A stretch of 64,000 nt of DNA from Dactylorhiza incarnata (GCA_033032865.1 JAWHQI010000099.1:3771501-3835500); one strand, 5' to 3'; positions 9,647 through 22,436 are shown, numbered from the stretch's first letter. Translations and numbers: made by a program. Notes: generated from the letters alone by a model not told the origin.

Positions 9647-11966
9647 GGTATTAGAGCTATACTCTAACATAGTAATAGACTCCGTCAACTCAAAGATTAA
9701 GTCCAGTGTGAATGGTGAGAAGATTAAAATAACTCCTTCTAGACTAGCTAAGGCACTAGAATTGCCTAGGTTAAAAAGGAATGCAGAAGAAGAAGAGGTG
9801 ACCTCTGAACAGATTAGATTAGCACAAATCTGGTGCGGAATTGAGACGTCACGAGAAATCACTGGAAGTATTCAGAGAAAGGGAATGAATTCAAAAGGTA
9901 AATTGATAACAGATGTTATAGGAAAGGGACTGCTGTGCAAGACTGGATCACATTACAAAGTTTCTAGAAAAATGTTTATTCTACTAACAAGGATTATACA
10001 TTCTCTGAGAACAGACTGGGGAAGAGTTGTGTTTGATAGGATAGTTGAATGTATCCAAGTGTCCAACATGGGTAGGATATTGTCCTTATATTTAGTAAAA
10101 GTCTCTCCTGACTCCTTGAATAATAAACCTGGATCAAAGATAAACCACATGAAGAAAATGGATATGAGAATGATAGAGAGATGGGACAGAATTTTATCTA
10201 ATCCTCCTCCAGCAGATCCTTCTCCCAAGCAGAAGAAAGCAAAGAAGCAAAAGAAGAAGAAGGCTTCTTCAAGCTCTTCAAGCTCATCCAGCTCATCCTC
10301 CTCCAAAAGAAAATCTAGATCAACTCCAATTCATGATCCAAACCTTACAACATCTGAAGATGAAGAAGGGAACAATGCAAGGGATAGTTCTCCTGATACT
10401 CCAAAGGATGAGAGTGAGAAAGGAGAAGAAGAAAGAGGAAGTCTTCATGTATCCCCTGCTAGACTTGAAGGGGTTTTTCTAAATGAGAAAGAGACACAAG
10501 ATGAGATTCCTGCTCAGAAAAATGATGAAATGAGCAAGGTAGCAGTTGAGGGGGAGGGTCAGGATGAGAATCCTCTTCAAAATAAAATTGATCTGATCAA
10601 TGTAGAGACTGAGGGGGAGCCTCAAGTTGAATTTCTAGCTGAAGGTAATGCACCATTTGAGGGGGAGCCTCAGGATGAGATCCCTGCTAAAGAGAATTCT
10701 GAAATAAATGCTATGGAAGTAGAAGAAGAACCTGAAGTACCAAAGAAATCTGCTGAGAAGATTATCAAGATAGAATCCTCTAGATCCCATATGAGCCAGA
10801 GAGATGATTCCTTAATCGGAGAAGAGAGCAGCAAAGGTGTTGAAATGGAAAAAGAAATCCATGTGGATCTTAGTCTTATTCTACCTCAGCTGGAGGTGTT
10901 GCTGAATAATCAAAGAAGATTATTAGAACAATATATTGAGGAAAATAATACAAAAATGAAAAATGAAGTAGATTTCCAACTGAAATTGGTTAGATTTGAA
11001 GTCAATCATCAGATATCTGCATTGAGAAAGGAGATGGTAAAGTTCTTTAAGAGAGCTGGTGTTTCAGTAGATTATACAACTGAACAGCTTGATGTAATCA
11101 AAGAAACATCAAAGGTTATTAAAGAATCTCAAGCTGGAATTACAAAGACAGTGGATGATGTTCAGACAAACCAAGGAATACTAAGTAGCAATATGCAAGT
11201 TCTGTATAAAGAACAGGTAGCACAAATCTTAACAGGTACAAATAAGATTGAAGCTAGAATGCAACAGTAGAATGCTGATATCTTGGCTAAAATTGATGAG
11301 AGCTCCACAGTTCTAAAAGATCAAGCAAAGTTGCATGCAGATACTATAAATTATCATCTTTTTAAAGTAAAGAAAATCATTGAAAGTGGGATTAATCACT
11401 TGGAAGGTCAGGTCAGATTTTAGAAGAATACTTTGAGAGAACACATTGTTGAAGAAGTCCTAAAGGGGGAGAGGTCAATGATTCAAGCTAGTTCTGAACA
11501 TGCTGTGTGGACCTCAAACTCTATAAGAGAAACTCTTGGATATCCTCCCATAGACTATGAGAATGATCAAGTCTCTGAGACAAGGCCAGCCTCTCTTACT
11601 CAGGTTCAAAAACAGATTGCTAAAATGTATAGTCCTGAGAATAAAAGTAAAAGAGAAAATTTTACTAGTGAGCAAGTAGAATCAAGTAAAAGAAAGTTCA
11701 GAGAAGAGGTTCAATCAAGAGTTGATTTTGAACATTGGTCTCCCTCTTCCAGAGAATTGATTCTATCAGCATGGGAAGCTGTGAAAAATAACCCAGAGGA
11801 AAGAGGAAAGTGGTATTCTGAAGCTGAATGGTTAAAGCATAGGGATCAAGAGGAACTAAAGATCAAATTCAAGGCTGACAAAATGGCTGGGAAGGTCCAG
11901 GCAGGAGAAATGGAGCCAATCAGATACTTCCCAAAGCTCTCTCCAAAAGAGCTAAAAGAGGAATAG

Positions 11967-12347
11967 AATTCAAGGATCCTGGACAGCTTTAGAAATTTAA
12001 TCTTTACTTTTCACTTTCAGAAGAATGTAATTGATATATTTTTTCTTGAACACTCTTGATGAATTCCCAGTGTGAACTATTCTTCATGTTCAAATATATA
12101 CATATGTCTGTGATGTGATTTTGTCTCTCTTCATGACATCTTATTCTGAATTGCCTATGTTTTTATGCTTATATAAGAAACCATGTCTGAGATAATTTTG
12201 TGGATAGAATGTTTTGGTAATTTAATGTTATAAAGTTTGATACTCTTTATTTTGATTATCTGTATAGCGTTTAGAACACATTGTTTATCTTTGAAAAGAG
12301 AGATATATCATTGACTGAGATTATGACTTCTTCAAATAGGGGGAGAT
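11967..12347 (+). other. copia1 3' internal region with polypurine tract
   Basis: AT-rich, non-coding sequence between the aORF stop and the LTR. It ends in AAATAGGGGGAGAT (12334-12347), a typical copia polypurine tract abutting the LTR start. Confidence 0.7.
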
Positions 12348-13906
12348 TATTGGGATCATTGCCCACAATGTCTTAGATTTGGAGAAGTCTATTCATAAGT
12401 CAAAGATATATCTCAGAATGTATTTGATATACTCTCTAGAATCAATGTGCAGGAGATCAGGTCAGGCAAAAAGTTCATGGAATTCATTCAAGTTCACAAG
12501 CGTCGAGACATCATACATTGCTCGACGCCTGTGACCCAGAAGCGTTGACTCATGTCTACTACTCAAATAGACAAGGTCGCCGCTGAAGTTCTGAGATCAA
12601 TTTTGGAAGCGTCGAGCCAAGTTGTGTCACTTGACGCCTTGGAAAGAGAAGTGTCGACTTAACTTCAGTCAGCTCAGCGCCAACCAGAAGTGTCGAGATA
12701 TGAAGGCTTAGTTAAGAAGCGTCGAGCCCCTGGATGTTGCTCAACTTCTTCAGATAAAAAGCGTCGACTAAGTGATGTTTGCTCAACGCCTGAGAAGGAG
12801 GAGTCGAGAGATTCAATCTAAGGAATATGCATCGAGCGTCTAAATATCGCTCGACGCCTAACTGGAAAAGCATCGACAGAGATGTTAAGTGCTCAACGCC
12901 TCTTCTACAAATACTCTGAACAGAGGAATATCTTACACAGCTAGCTGAGCTTTTGTTTTCATTAAAGACCGTTGAAGACGTAACGTAATGCTGACGTGGA
13001 GAAGAGTAACAGACATTGCAGATGGTGGGCTATAAATAGAAGGCATGACCTATGGGTTGTGTAGTTAATCCAAGTAATGAAGTGAAGAAAAGTAAAGTTA
13101 GAAAAGTTTTCCTATCTTCTCAAAAGCAATTATCGTCTCCATCATTTTGAGAGAAAGTTTGAGATTAAATCTGGAGAAGTTGTCTTCCTTTTCAGAACCA
13201 TTCTAAATTGAAGATCTTATTCAGCAATCTTGTGCTGATACCTCTTTCTGAAAGAAGAAGATCAAGAAGGAAGAATCTGTCTTCCCAGGAAGAAGAACAG
13301 TCATCACAGCCTGTCGAATCAAGAAGATCATTTGCTGCTGCTGTTCTACTGAAGATTTCTCTCTGATCATTCAGATAGATCAAGAAGGCTCAACAATCTC
13401 TTATCTGAGTCTGAGTATTTGTAATCCCCTTTATAAATTTCTGTAGGATCTGAGTTGTCAGATCTGAGTGTAGGATCTGTCAAGGATCTGAGTTGTAGGA
13501 TCAGGTGTGATCTGATTTGTAAGATTCAGGTGTGAATCTGAGCTGTAGGCCTAGTTATAAAAGCTGAGGTAGGATCTGTTTGATCTGAGTTAGTAAGATC
13601 TGTGGATCTGAGACTGTAAGATCAGTTGTGATCTGAGCTGTAAGACCTGTTTGTGGTCTGAGATCTGGAGGAGTTATAACCTCTATCTAGCACACTGCTA
13701 GAAGGGGAGAAGGGGGAAAGTGGATTACCCAAGATACGGGGAACCACTATAAAAATTCTGTGTGTTCTTTTCTGTGTATATCTTTATTTCTTGAAAGCTC
13801 TGATCAGTTTTATCTCGATTATAGTCAAGAATCGTAATAGTTTTTAAATAACCTATTCACCCCCCACCCCTTTAGGTGATTAACTTCCCTTAATTAAAGT
13901 CTTTCA
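12348..13906 (+). repeat. copia1 3' LTR
   Basis: About 1559 bp, starting TATTGGGATC (probably a mutated TGTTGGGATC) after the polypurine tract and ending CTTTCA. The copiaC LTR also ends CTTTCA. Upstream of the TATA box (TATAAATAG, 13031-13039) the region 12500-12899 has repeated inverted pairs GCGTCGAG ... CTCGACGC, for example 12500-12507 with 12521-12528, mixed with degenerate forms. A C-rich stretch (about 13858-13870) precedes the end. Confidence 0.8.
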
Positions 13907-15403
13907 GTGTAGCATTCCTTTCTTTGTATTTCTATTTATTTGAAAAAAAAAATATATATAAATATTTTCTATCTAATAAAAATAAAATTTCTTGGAAATG
14001 ACGCTTTGGGCTTGAATTCCCATCATAGCCTCTAGTACCTTGCAAACCCTTCACCGGGTAGATCTTGAGAAGTCCAAGAAGAAAAAAAAATTATATAAAT
14101 TATATTTTGCTAAAATTTTATACTTACTCATTTGCAAAATCCTTAGTAAATTTGCTTTTGTTTAGTGTAGTAGGGAATTTTTATACTTCACTAGATTTTG
14201 AATGTTGGAATAAAACTGTTGACTCATGCAGTGTTCCTAGTTAAACGCACGCGTTTATAGAATTCTATGTCAAATTAGCTATTCAGCATAAAATTAGATT
14301 TATATTTTTCTAACTGCGAAAAAAAACAATTCTTGTTTTACTTTTACCTTGAATCCGGTAGAATCTGTGAATAAATTCAAGTGAGTATGTAGAAGCTTAC
14401 TAGAGAAATATTACACATTTTTGAACGGAAGGGTATTCTTTCTCGACGGCTAGAACTTGCCTCTAGCGATTCTCGAAGCATTTACATAGGTTTGTCATAG
14501 TTTTTAGAAGTGATTTAGGCCATCTTTTGATCGCTTGTGCCTGTTTGCCCACCTTTAAAAATTTTTCATTGTTTAAACACTTTGGGCCTTTCCTTATTTC
14601 CTTTGCTACCTCCACCTTTCATTTTCACCAAAGCCAAAACATCCACCCCATGATCACACTAAATATTTGAGATTTATTAAAAATTCTGCAATGATTTCAA
14701 TTGTAAGGAAATTACAACTTCTTATTCGGAGCTATATGAAAAAAAAGGGATATAAAAAAATATATTTGAAAATTTATTTTGGCCAATTGTGAAAAAAAGT
14801 AAAGAAAATTATTCATGGCCCTATTTTTGAAAAATATGAGAGTTTTGCTTCATAAAAACTCTTATGCGAGGTTTAAATTTTTGATAATTTTGGGTAACTC
14901 TCACCTTGGTTTAGTGTGATCCTTAACCGTCATATTCTATCTTTTTGATTTCCAAATCCAAATCATATACCTAAGCCAAGTTTCACTCCTAATGAAAGCC
15001 CTTTTGATCTTTAAGCTATAACATTATACTTGTGTAGTGGAGAGAGTGCGACCGGGCAAGCCTATGGCCATCGTCATTGATGGATTTCTTTGGAGGATAT
15101 CCCGAAACTCGATTTTGGGTAATATTGATATTAGAAAACACGCTACCCGCTCCCTGAATAACATTCGAGAATTTACCAAACTTTCAACTTAAAAGTAAAA
15201 GCAATTTGTTAAATCGCATTTTTGAAAATTATAAGCTAATCGCTATGCTGAATAGGTATTTCAACTAGGAGCTCTACACGTTGGCGTAAGACTTTGCATT
15301 TTTATTCCTTGAGTTCAAATTTCTTTTTCTAGTATTTAAATTTCTCTACACCTATGAAAAGTTGTTTGCTCGGGGCTAGCAAACGAGTAAGTATGGGGGT
15401 GTT
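13907..15403 (+). other. TatA non-coding 3' internal region
   Basis: About 1.5 kb, AT-rich, no ORF of note. It contains the two shared blocks (14424-14480 ending TCTCGAAGCAT; 15036-15105 with GTGGAGAGAGTG and TGATGGATTTC), a stem-loop at 15364-15384 (arms GTTTGCT and AGCAAAC, loop CGGGGCT) and the polypurine tract GTATGGGGGTG. Confidence 0.7.
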
Positions 15404-16427
15404 TGATGAGTACTTTTTGTACTCATCTTTTAGTATAAGTTTAATATATTTTTAATATGAAATTATATAGTTTTTATGCTTTTCTTATTTAATTTATTAT
15501 CTTTTCAATTTTATAAACTATCTTAAGCCTTTTCTGTGTTTTTCAGGATTTCTGGGCATTTTGAGCAAAATTGTCAAGTACACGCCCCAGGTCACTGGCG
15601 TGACCAAGGGCGTGACATCCAAGTCACGGCCGGGACCCCGCCACCATCTGCCAGCACGCCTGCCACGTAATTTTAAAGTTACACGCCCCAGGTCACGGGC
15701 GTGACCTTGGGGCGTGACCGCTGGATATGTGCAGCGTTCGACCATTCACGGCGATCGACGAATTCCCGTCAGGCGAACGACGCTCTACAAATTCCCGTCT
15801 GGCTGCCTCCGTTCGACGAAATTTTAACAGCAATCATGCCTATTACCAAGCTTTCCGCCGAAGATTTCCGCCAGCAGTACGTTTTGAAGCTTCCTGCCGA
15901 AGATTCGCGCCACGTCAGCATTAAAGCCAGAATGCGCCCTTTTCGCTCCGAGATGATCGCGCGCCTTACACGCCCTTGGTCACGGGCGTGACCGAGGGCG
16001 TGTAGCCAGAATTTTCGGCTATAAAAGGGTAGCTCCTCCAGATTATTTGTACACATTATATTGGAGTCCAAGCCTCCATTTTCTTGCTTTATTTCCGTAT
16101 TTTCAAGTATTCCAGCTTTAATTTTTATTTGCACTTGTAAGTTCTCTTTCAATAGTTGTAATCTCTTTTCTTGAATTAATAAAATTTGTTGTTCGTCCAT
16201 TCTTCTAGTTTGTCCACCTCTCTTTTCATTAGTTATAAACTTCTAGTCATTTACTTTTCTTATTGCAATCAAATTAAAGTTCTATTTGATAGAACAATAG
16301 AGATCGTCTTGAGTAAGAGTAATCAACACCCCCAGATTTTTATACGACCTTGGTTTTTATAAAGCCTATACTACATCCGACACGGTACACTTGCCGTTGT
16401 CGTTTGCAAGCATAGTTTTGCTCATCA
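15404..16427 (+). repeat. TatA 3' LTR
   Basis: 1024 bp with 7-bp inverted ends TGATGAG and CTCATCA. It carries three clusters of GGTCAC/GTGACC and GGGCGTG/CACGCCC words (about 15579-15645, 15680-15720 and 15968-16003) upstream of TATAAAAG at 16020-16027. The start word and CACGCCC ... GGGCGTGAC motifs resemble those of the Athila 3' LTR at 43899. Confidence 0.82.
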
Positions 16428-16950
16428 GACACTTTGCTAGCTGCTAATTGTTTCTTGCTGCTTTATGGTAGTTTACTTGCTCTCTGGGAGGTTTTATGCT
16501 AGGTTGCATGTTAGGTATTTTAAAGTATAAAGCCTATATTATTACATCATAACATCTCTTTTAAAGAAAATGTCACTCTATTTTAAAGTCTATAAAAAGC
16601 CCTTTTCTTACCTATATAGAAATACCTAGAAGTCTGCATATCATTTTGTGGTATTGGTCTATCATACTCATATATGTCACTCAACGTATAAAGTAAAGAT
16701 TTTCCACTGCTTAATTTCTATTTACACTAACGCTTGTGGATTTGACAGTCCACCGAACCGAGGGACACGGTTAATCGACATAACTTAAATCATGTTTTGA
16801 AACAGTATCTCATGGGTTTTCATGATGGTTAATGGGATTAGGATTCGCCTGAGCGCCTACAGCTGTCCCCTGTACGGCGTGGCTTCATGATGCGTATTTT
16901 CTCTCGCTCTGATATATATTTAATATATTGAGAAAATGCGGGTTGTGACA
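16428..16950 (-). repeat. Partial Ty3/gypsy LTR
   Basis: On the minus strand this starts TGTCACAACCCGC, a start word typical of Tekay-type gypsy LTRs, exactly where the chromodomain region of the neighbouring element breaks off. It is unlike the LTR at 33361-35395, so it belongs to a different element. The other end is cut by the TatA LTR. No ORF is supported. Confidence 0.55.
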
Positions 16951-19645
16951 TCTTTGTTCCGCAACCGTCGAACTTCAGAATCATCCACGCAAACTGGTCG
17001 AACTACCGTCCTCAGATCTTCGGCTATAGAAACTGTCGGAGACTCAACAACATCTTCCGGCTCCACCGACGCTTTCCTCAACACCGAAAATGAAATACAT
17101 CATGTAATCCACTTAGCTCTGCGAACAACTCTAATCGATATGCCGCTTCGCTTATGCGCTCCGTAACCTCAAACGGACCGAAATACCTCTGACTCAATTT
17201 CTTGAGTCGCTGAATTTGCGAAACGCCTTTAAACGGCTTGATCTTCAAGTAGACCATGTCGCCCACCGCAAACTCCACATTTCTGTGGCGTGCATTAAAA
17301 TACTTTACCTGCCGATCCTGAGCACCCTTCATGCGCTCCTGGATTGTTCGCACCAACTCATAAGCGTCTGCCACCACTTCTTTTCCTAACAGCTGGGTGT
17401 CTCCCACCTCTATCAAAGTCATGGGCATTCGACACCGCCTTCCATACAAGCCTCGTATGGTGCTATTTTGATACTCGCCTGGAAACTATTATTGTAGGCA
17501 AACTCCACAATGAAGAGGTGGTCTTCCCAACTCATACTGAAATCGAGAGCACACATCCTCAACATGTCCTCCAACGTACGATTCGTTCTCTCTGTTTGAC
17601 CATCAGTCTGTGGATGAAACACGGTACTAAACTTCAATTTTGTGCCCAAACATCTCTGCACTAACCTCCGGTCCTTGGATGTGAATCATCCATCGCGATC
17701 ACTAACGATGCTCTTTGGAATTCCGTGCAACCGCACAATGTTATGATTATAAAGCTCCATGAGCTTCTCCACGCTATCGTCCTTCCGATTTGGAATGAAG
17801 TGGGCTACCTTGGTCAGGCGATCCACAATCACCCAAATCGCATCGTTACCTTGCCGCGATCGAGGCAAACCACTCACAAAATCCATGGAGATGTCGTCGA
17901 ATTTCCACTCGGGGATGGGAAGAGGTTTCAAGAATCCGCCCGACCTTTGGCATTCAGCCTTCACTAAGGCGCACGTCTGACACCGGCTTACATTCAAAGC
18001 TACGTCCTGCTTCATACCAGGCCACCAAAAGGATTTCTTCAAATCCAAATACATCTTTGTACTTCCTGGATGAATGGAGTACTTCATGAAGTGAGCCTCA
18101 AACATCAACTCCTCACGGAGCTTGCCAAAGCGAGGGACACACACAATTCCATTTCTCTTTAAAATTCCACCGACCATCTCCAAAGCACTGCCTTCTCTTT
18201 ACTGAGCTTCTAACGCCAATCGCTGATGCTCCTCATTTGCATTGGTTGCCTCTCGACTTTGATCTGCTAGATGACACTGCATCCCGATCTAGTTTAGCCG
18301 AGCTGCGCTGGACTCACCCTTAGCCACACACACAATATCAAGAGACTCGAACTCTTGCACCAAACGCTCGTCATGTGCTTCATTCCAATTTACCTGCTCA
18401 GAGTACTTTCTACTCAAGGCGCCAGCCACCACGTTGGCCTTGCCTGGCGTATACTGAATCGCTATGTCGTAGTCCCCAAGGAACTCGACCCACCTATACT
18501 GCCTCATATTGAGATCCTTCTGATCTAAAAGGTACTTCAAGCTTTTGTGGTCCGTGAAGATTTCCTCCCTCGCACCATACACGTAGTGCCGCCACAACTT
18601 CAATTCAAAAATCACCGCCGCCAACTCCAAGTCGTGTATAGGGTAATTTCTCTCATGAGACTTTAGCTTCCTTGACCCATAAGCTATCACGTTGCCGTGC
18701 TGCACCAGCACGCACCCAAACAACAACTGGATGCGTCGCTAAAGATCCGAAACCCTTCAGTCCAACTAGGAAGACTTAGGATTGGAGCAGACATCAATCT
18801 TTCCTTCAAGGTCTCGAACGCACGGGCACACTACAACATCCACACAAACCTCTGGTCCATTCGGGTAAGAGTGGTGAGGGGCAAAGCCATATGCGAAAAG
18901 TTCTCAACGAACCTTCTATAATAACCGGCTAGTCCAAGGAAACTCCAAACTTTCGCCACGGTTCTCAGTACAGGCCAATCTCTAATGGCTTCAATCTTCG
19001 CAGGATCCACTGCCACCCCGTCTCCACTAATCACGTGGCCCAAGAAAGCCACCTTCCTGATCCAGAACTCACACTTTGAGAACATAGTATAGAGCTGGTT
19101 CTCTCTCAAAGTCTGCAACACTAATCTCAGAAGAGACTCATGTTCCGCCTTTGACTTCGAATACACTAGTATGTCATCGATGAACACCATCACGAACGAA
19201 TGTAGGTATTGTCGAAACACTCGGTTCATTAAATCCATGAACACTGATGGCGCGTTCGTCAAACCGAACGGCATCACCGAGAACTCAAAATGACCATACC
19301 TCATCCCAAATGCCATCTTGGGAATATCCTTTTCTCGAATCCTTAACTGATAGTAGCTTGACTTCAAATCTCACTTGGAGTACAACGTCGACCCTACTAA
19401 CTGATTGAACAAATCATCGATTCACGAAATCGAATACTTATTCTTGATAGTCAACTTATTCAACTTGCGATACTCTATGCACAGCCGCATACTACCATCC
19501 TTTTTCTTAACTAACAACACCGGCGCACTCCATGGTGTGGTGCTGGGGCTAATGTATCCCTGCTCGAGTAACTCTTGCAACTGCACCTTTAGCTCGGACA
19601 GTTCCTTCGGTGCCATCCTAAACGGAGGACGCGACACCGGCCTCG
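16951..19645 (-). pseudogene. Tekay-like pol: RT, RNase H, integrase, chromodomain start
   Basis: Read on the minus strand from 19645. RT starts [11 protein letters not shown], with [17 protein letters not shown], then [15 protein letters not shown] and an intact active site [10 protein letters not shown]. Thumb and connection follow ([11 protein letters not shown]). RNase H (18289-18726) has [20 protein letters not shown] and [10 protein letters not shown]. Integrase (17419-18183) has the H-H-C-C zinc region (HPGSTKMY ... CQTC), MDFVSGLP, VSDRDG and HPQTDGQTERTNRTLEDML. The tail at 17078-17449 holds MYGRRCRMP and GDMVYLKI. The chromodomain stops at LRNKD, next to a foreign LTR. There are in-frame stops in RT near 19420 and 19375 and in integrase after VSDRDG. 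At least two fit CGA to TGA. Confidence 0.85.
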
Positions 19646-21125
19646 TGATGAGTCCCATTTGTATACACATTTTTGGACTCATCTGGGCCGGTATTATAGT
19701 CAATGCACTACATATTAGATCCATAATCACACATATTTGCTCTCTATACTTCATTCCATGCTAAGTGCACTTTTAGGCCTGTTTTGATGTGCAATTGCAC
19801 GCTTTATTGTTGGGGGTAAGCACATTGTGCTCCCCATTCATTTTATGATATTATGATGTTGCTGGAGGTGTTTTCCCAGCTGTGTGATTGCTGTTTGGTG
19901 CTGTGCAGGTGGGTAGACCATCAATTATGCCCAGATTTCATGTCTGCATGAATCGCACGGTCGTGCATTTTCTTAATGCACGGTCGGTTGCGATCGTGCG
20001 CATTAATTTGCGGCCCAAAATAGCATTCTGAATTTGGTCGTGCGTTTTTATGCACGGTCGTGCGTTTGGTCGTGCATGAACAAAATTCTGCAATCTTTTC
20101 TATTTAAGCTATGATTTTTAGGTTTTCAGAACCCGATTGAGTTCAGCCATTTTCACCGCAAGGAGAGCTCCAGCTTCGTTTTCCTCCACCCTTCCATGAG
20201 GGCTTTGCCCCAGGCCGCCTTCATCATCCAAGAGCTTCCAAGGAGAGGAATCTAGCCCTACATCCATCATCATCCAAGGAGAAGGAAGCTTTGGTCTTGT
20301 GGCCGGATCGTGACACGAAGAAGACGGGCCATTAGAAGGTAGTGACAGCCTTCTCTACCCCGGACGGAGTTGAGGACCGATCTTGGACGCGGATTGACAA
20401 CCCAACGATTCCAACCGTGAATCTTTGACAAGACTTCAGATTGGGTCGATTCCTTGCTTTCTCCCCTTTTATTTTGATGATTGTATAAGCTACATTCTTC
20501 CATCTTTTGATGATGTGCACTATGAATCTTGCTTTGTAATGTTTAATTCATGTTTATGAGTTCATATTATTCATATGTGTGTATGAGGTGCGCCCCCATC
20601 CATTTTCCATCCACATCCGTCATCACCCTCCACTCCCTTACTCTAGCCTACTCTTCCATTCTGTAAGACTACTCTTCCATCCGCCTAGTGAAGCGTGGCA
20701 TTGCGGACCGTGTAATCCATTCGCCTAACGAAGCAGCGCGCTCAAGGCCTGCACAGTTCGATTCCGTACTTACCACTCCATCCGCTTGCCTACTCGTCCA
20801 TCCGCCCTTGCGAAGTAGTGCGTTCAAGGCCTACGTAGCTTCCATCCCGCCTAGCGAAGCAGTGGGCTCAAGGCCTGCATAGGAGTAGTTCTAGTTATTT
20901 TCTTTTATTTTCCATAAACCAATCCACCCCGTTCACGTTTCACCCGACCTAAAGGACTTCGATCTCAAGTCCCTCCTCAAAAGTTAACTCCACCTTACTG
21001 TGTTCCTTCGAGATCGATACTCTGGGATTTGCTCCTCGTTTTATATTACTTGAACGATCGGTACACTGCCGTTTCGTGCCACAGTCTCGCTACCGCCTAT
21101 AGCGGTGTGCTAGATTTGCGCATCA
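19646..21125 (+). repeat. LARD2 5' LTR
   Basis: 1480 bp. From about 19954 to 20077 it contains a cluster of GGTCGTGCG, GCACGGTCG and GATCGTGCGC words, related to the LARD1 array but without its regular unit order. TATTTAAG at 20101-20108 follows directly. The last 120 bp (GCTATAGCGGTGTGC and neighbours) match, in complement, the start of the LARD3 LTR. Confidence 0.9.
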
Positions 21126-21131
21126 TGTTTT

Positions 21132-21149
21132 TGGCGCCGTTGGCGGGGA
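21132..21149 (+). promoter_or_regulatory. LARD2 primer binding site
   Basis: TGGCGCCGTTGGCGGGGA starts 6 nt after the LTR. It is one base off the tRNA-Asp-type site of LARD1 (GCCGGGG there, GGCGGGG here). Confidence 0.85.
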
Positions 21150-21386
21150 ACACAGTCGTGTGAGTTTTCTATAAAGGGAGACAAGAGTTAGAAGTTCCTC
21201 CATTGTGTATAGTCCTCTTGTTATTTTATTTGCTTTCTATTTAATTTTTGCTTTTTTTATTTTTATTATTTCGCTCTTCCCTGTTTTAATTTTTCTAGGC
21301 AAGTTGTTCCGAAGTAGTTTTAATTGATTGTGTAGATTTTCTTGCAAAGAATTTCAATTTTGTTATATCTGCATCGTTCTAAAAAA

Positions 21387-22436
21387 ATGTATTCCTGGAC
21401 TGAACCTAGCATTAATGACAAGATGAGCTATTATATCGATCAAATGAGGGAATTAAATGCTACGTAGCTTTGTATGTTTAATTTGTAAAAGTGAAAATCA
21501 TGTTTTGAAGGACTTCCCCAGTGTTTTACCTACTCTAATTCCCGACTGCAGTCCTTCACATCCTGATGACAACGTCCCTATCGCTCAGTCCTTAACCATG
21601 GAGGGAATCGAGCCCTCAACCCCCAAGTTTATTTCTTGCATCGATTCTTCGCTCCATGTGTATGGCTTTACTCCTAGTGATGACGATCACTCATTTGATG
21701 GCCAACATGGAGAGGATTGGGAGCTCCAAGATGCACCGGAGTGGGGTGAGGAGAATGTTCTCTCCAGCGGGGAGGTGTCTGCGGATTCTTTTGCAGAGGA
21801 ACCAGATCTTTTATTTTCTGATTTTGACATTGATTATGTTCCTCCAGCTTCTTTGCAAAATTTTCTACACATATTTTTGATGATCCTGCCGAAGATTGTT
21901 TGCAGGGTGATGTTCTGGACCTCCAATCTGTGCCTAAGTGGGATGATAAGGACGACCTTTCTGATGAGGAGTTGTGCACCTCCTCATTGGTGAAGGAGAT
22001 TTGCCGCACCACTGATGCCTTCGAGTTTTCAGATGCACCTCGCTATGACTTTTATGACACTAACTGTGATCAGGCTTGGGAACCTGCCAGGAGTGAAACC
22101 GGGACCACTCCTCCTTTGTTTCATTCTTTTAGTTCTTCATCCAGTTTATTTCCTAATCCTCTTTTTTTTAATGATGATATTGATAAGTTCATCCTTCCTG
22201 CTTCCCCGCCTTCTTTAATGTCTGATATTTCATTTATCCCTCTGCAGGTGCTTGAATATCTAGACCCATTTTTGGGTAATTATGTGTGGCAGTCTTGGAA
22301 GGAAAAGCAAATGGCAATGATGAAATCAATCGTCTATTCCACCTCATCATCATTGCCTGCTTTTCCCTTGACTGGGTGCAGGGTGGTAAACGATACTTCA
22401 TCCATGACCGCCGATTGGAGGAGAGGAATAGGATGA
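21387..22436 (+). pseudogene. LARD2 acidic ORF, unknown function
   Basis: ATG at 21387 (MYSWTEPSIND) opens a frame closed by TAG after about 25 codons; an open stretch follows at 21457-21993, then a second frame at 21900-22436. The frames probably come from one ORF with a stop and a frameshift. Early on there is CLICKSENHVLKDFP, faintly like a zinc knuckle. The rest is rich in Asp, Glu, Ser and Pro, with two similar words (DAPEWGEE and SVPKWDDK). It does not look like a normal Athila Gag and no capsid core is visible. It may be a degenerate gag or an element-specific protein; function is not assigned. Confidence 0.45.

Larger units (their letters stand above)
2239..11966 (+). pseudogene. copia1 aORF, split by LARD1
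   Basis: The frame opens at ATG 2239, is broken at 2402 by the LARD1 insertion and resumes in the same codon phase after 9646, because the GGTAT duplication is the only added host sequence. Without the insert it spans about 825 codons, with two in-frame TAG stops (11268-11270 and 11421-11423). Order of regions: an N-terminal globular domain (residues about 1-240) resembling the 'putative plant transposon protein' family; a Lys-rich then polySer tract; an acidic region with repeated EGEPQDE-like words; long coiled coil; a short basic patch (SSKRK); and the conserved WSPSSRELILSAW C-terminal motif. It is homologous to the copiaB aORF and the 232-1134 protein. Its place corresponds to the env-like ORF of Sireviruses, but no signal peptide or membrane segment was noticed. 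Function unknown. Confidence 0.75.
1377..13906 (+). mobile_element. copia1: 5'-truncated Sirevirus-like Ty1/copia element
   Basis: In order: the C-terminal RNase H part of pol (1377-1818), a GGCGTCGAG repeat array (1885-2009), a TATA box (2130), an aORF (2239-11966, interrupted), a purine-rich tract (about 12335-12347) and a 3' LTR (12348-13906). A large ORF between pol and the 3' LTR is typical of Sireviruses, which carry an env-like ORF there. The 5' LTR, gag, protease, integrase and RT are missing. LARD1 sits inside it at 2402-9646. The lineage is inferred from RNase H wording and element layout. Confidence 0.8.
13907..16427 (+). mobile_element. TatA: 3' part of an Athila/Tat-like element
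   Basis: A non-coding 3' internal region (13907-15403) followed by a complete LTR (15404-16427). The internal part shares conserved blocks with LARD1, LARD2 and LARD3 (14424-14480 and 15036-15105) and ends in the shared stem-loop and polypurine tract. gag and pol are absent; the left edge is the end of the copia1 LTR, so copia1 probably inserted into it or a deletion joined them. No primer site follows the LTR, so it is a 3' LTR. Confidence 0.75.

Noticed and set aside
16936..17166. Plus-strand frame starting MRVVTSLFRN
   Set aside because: It is antisense to the chromovirus tail and crosses the junction with the foreign LTR.
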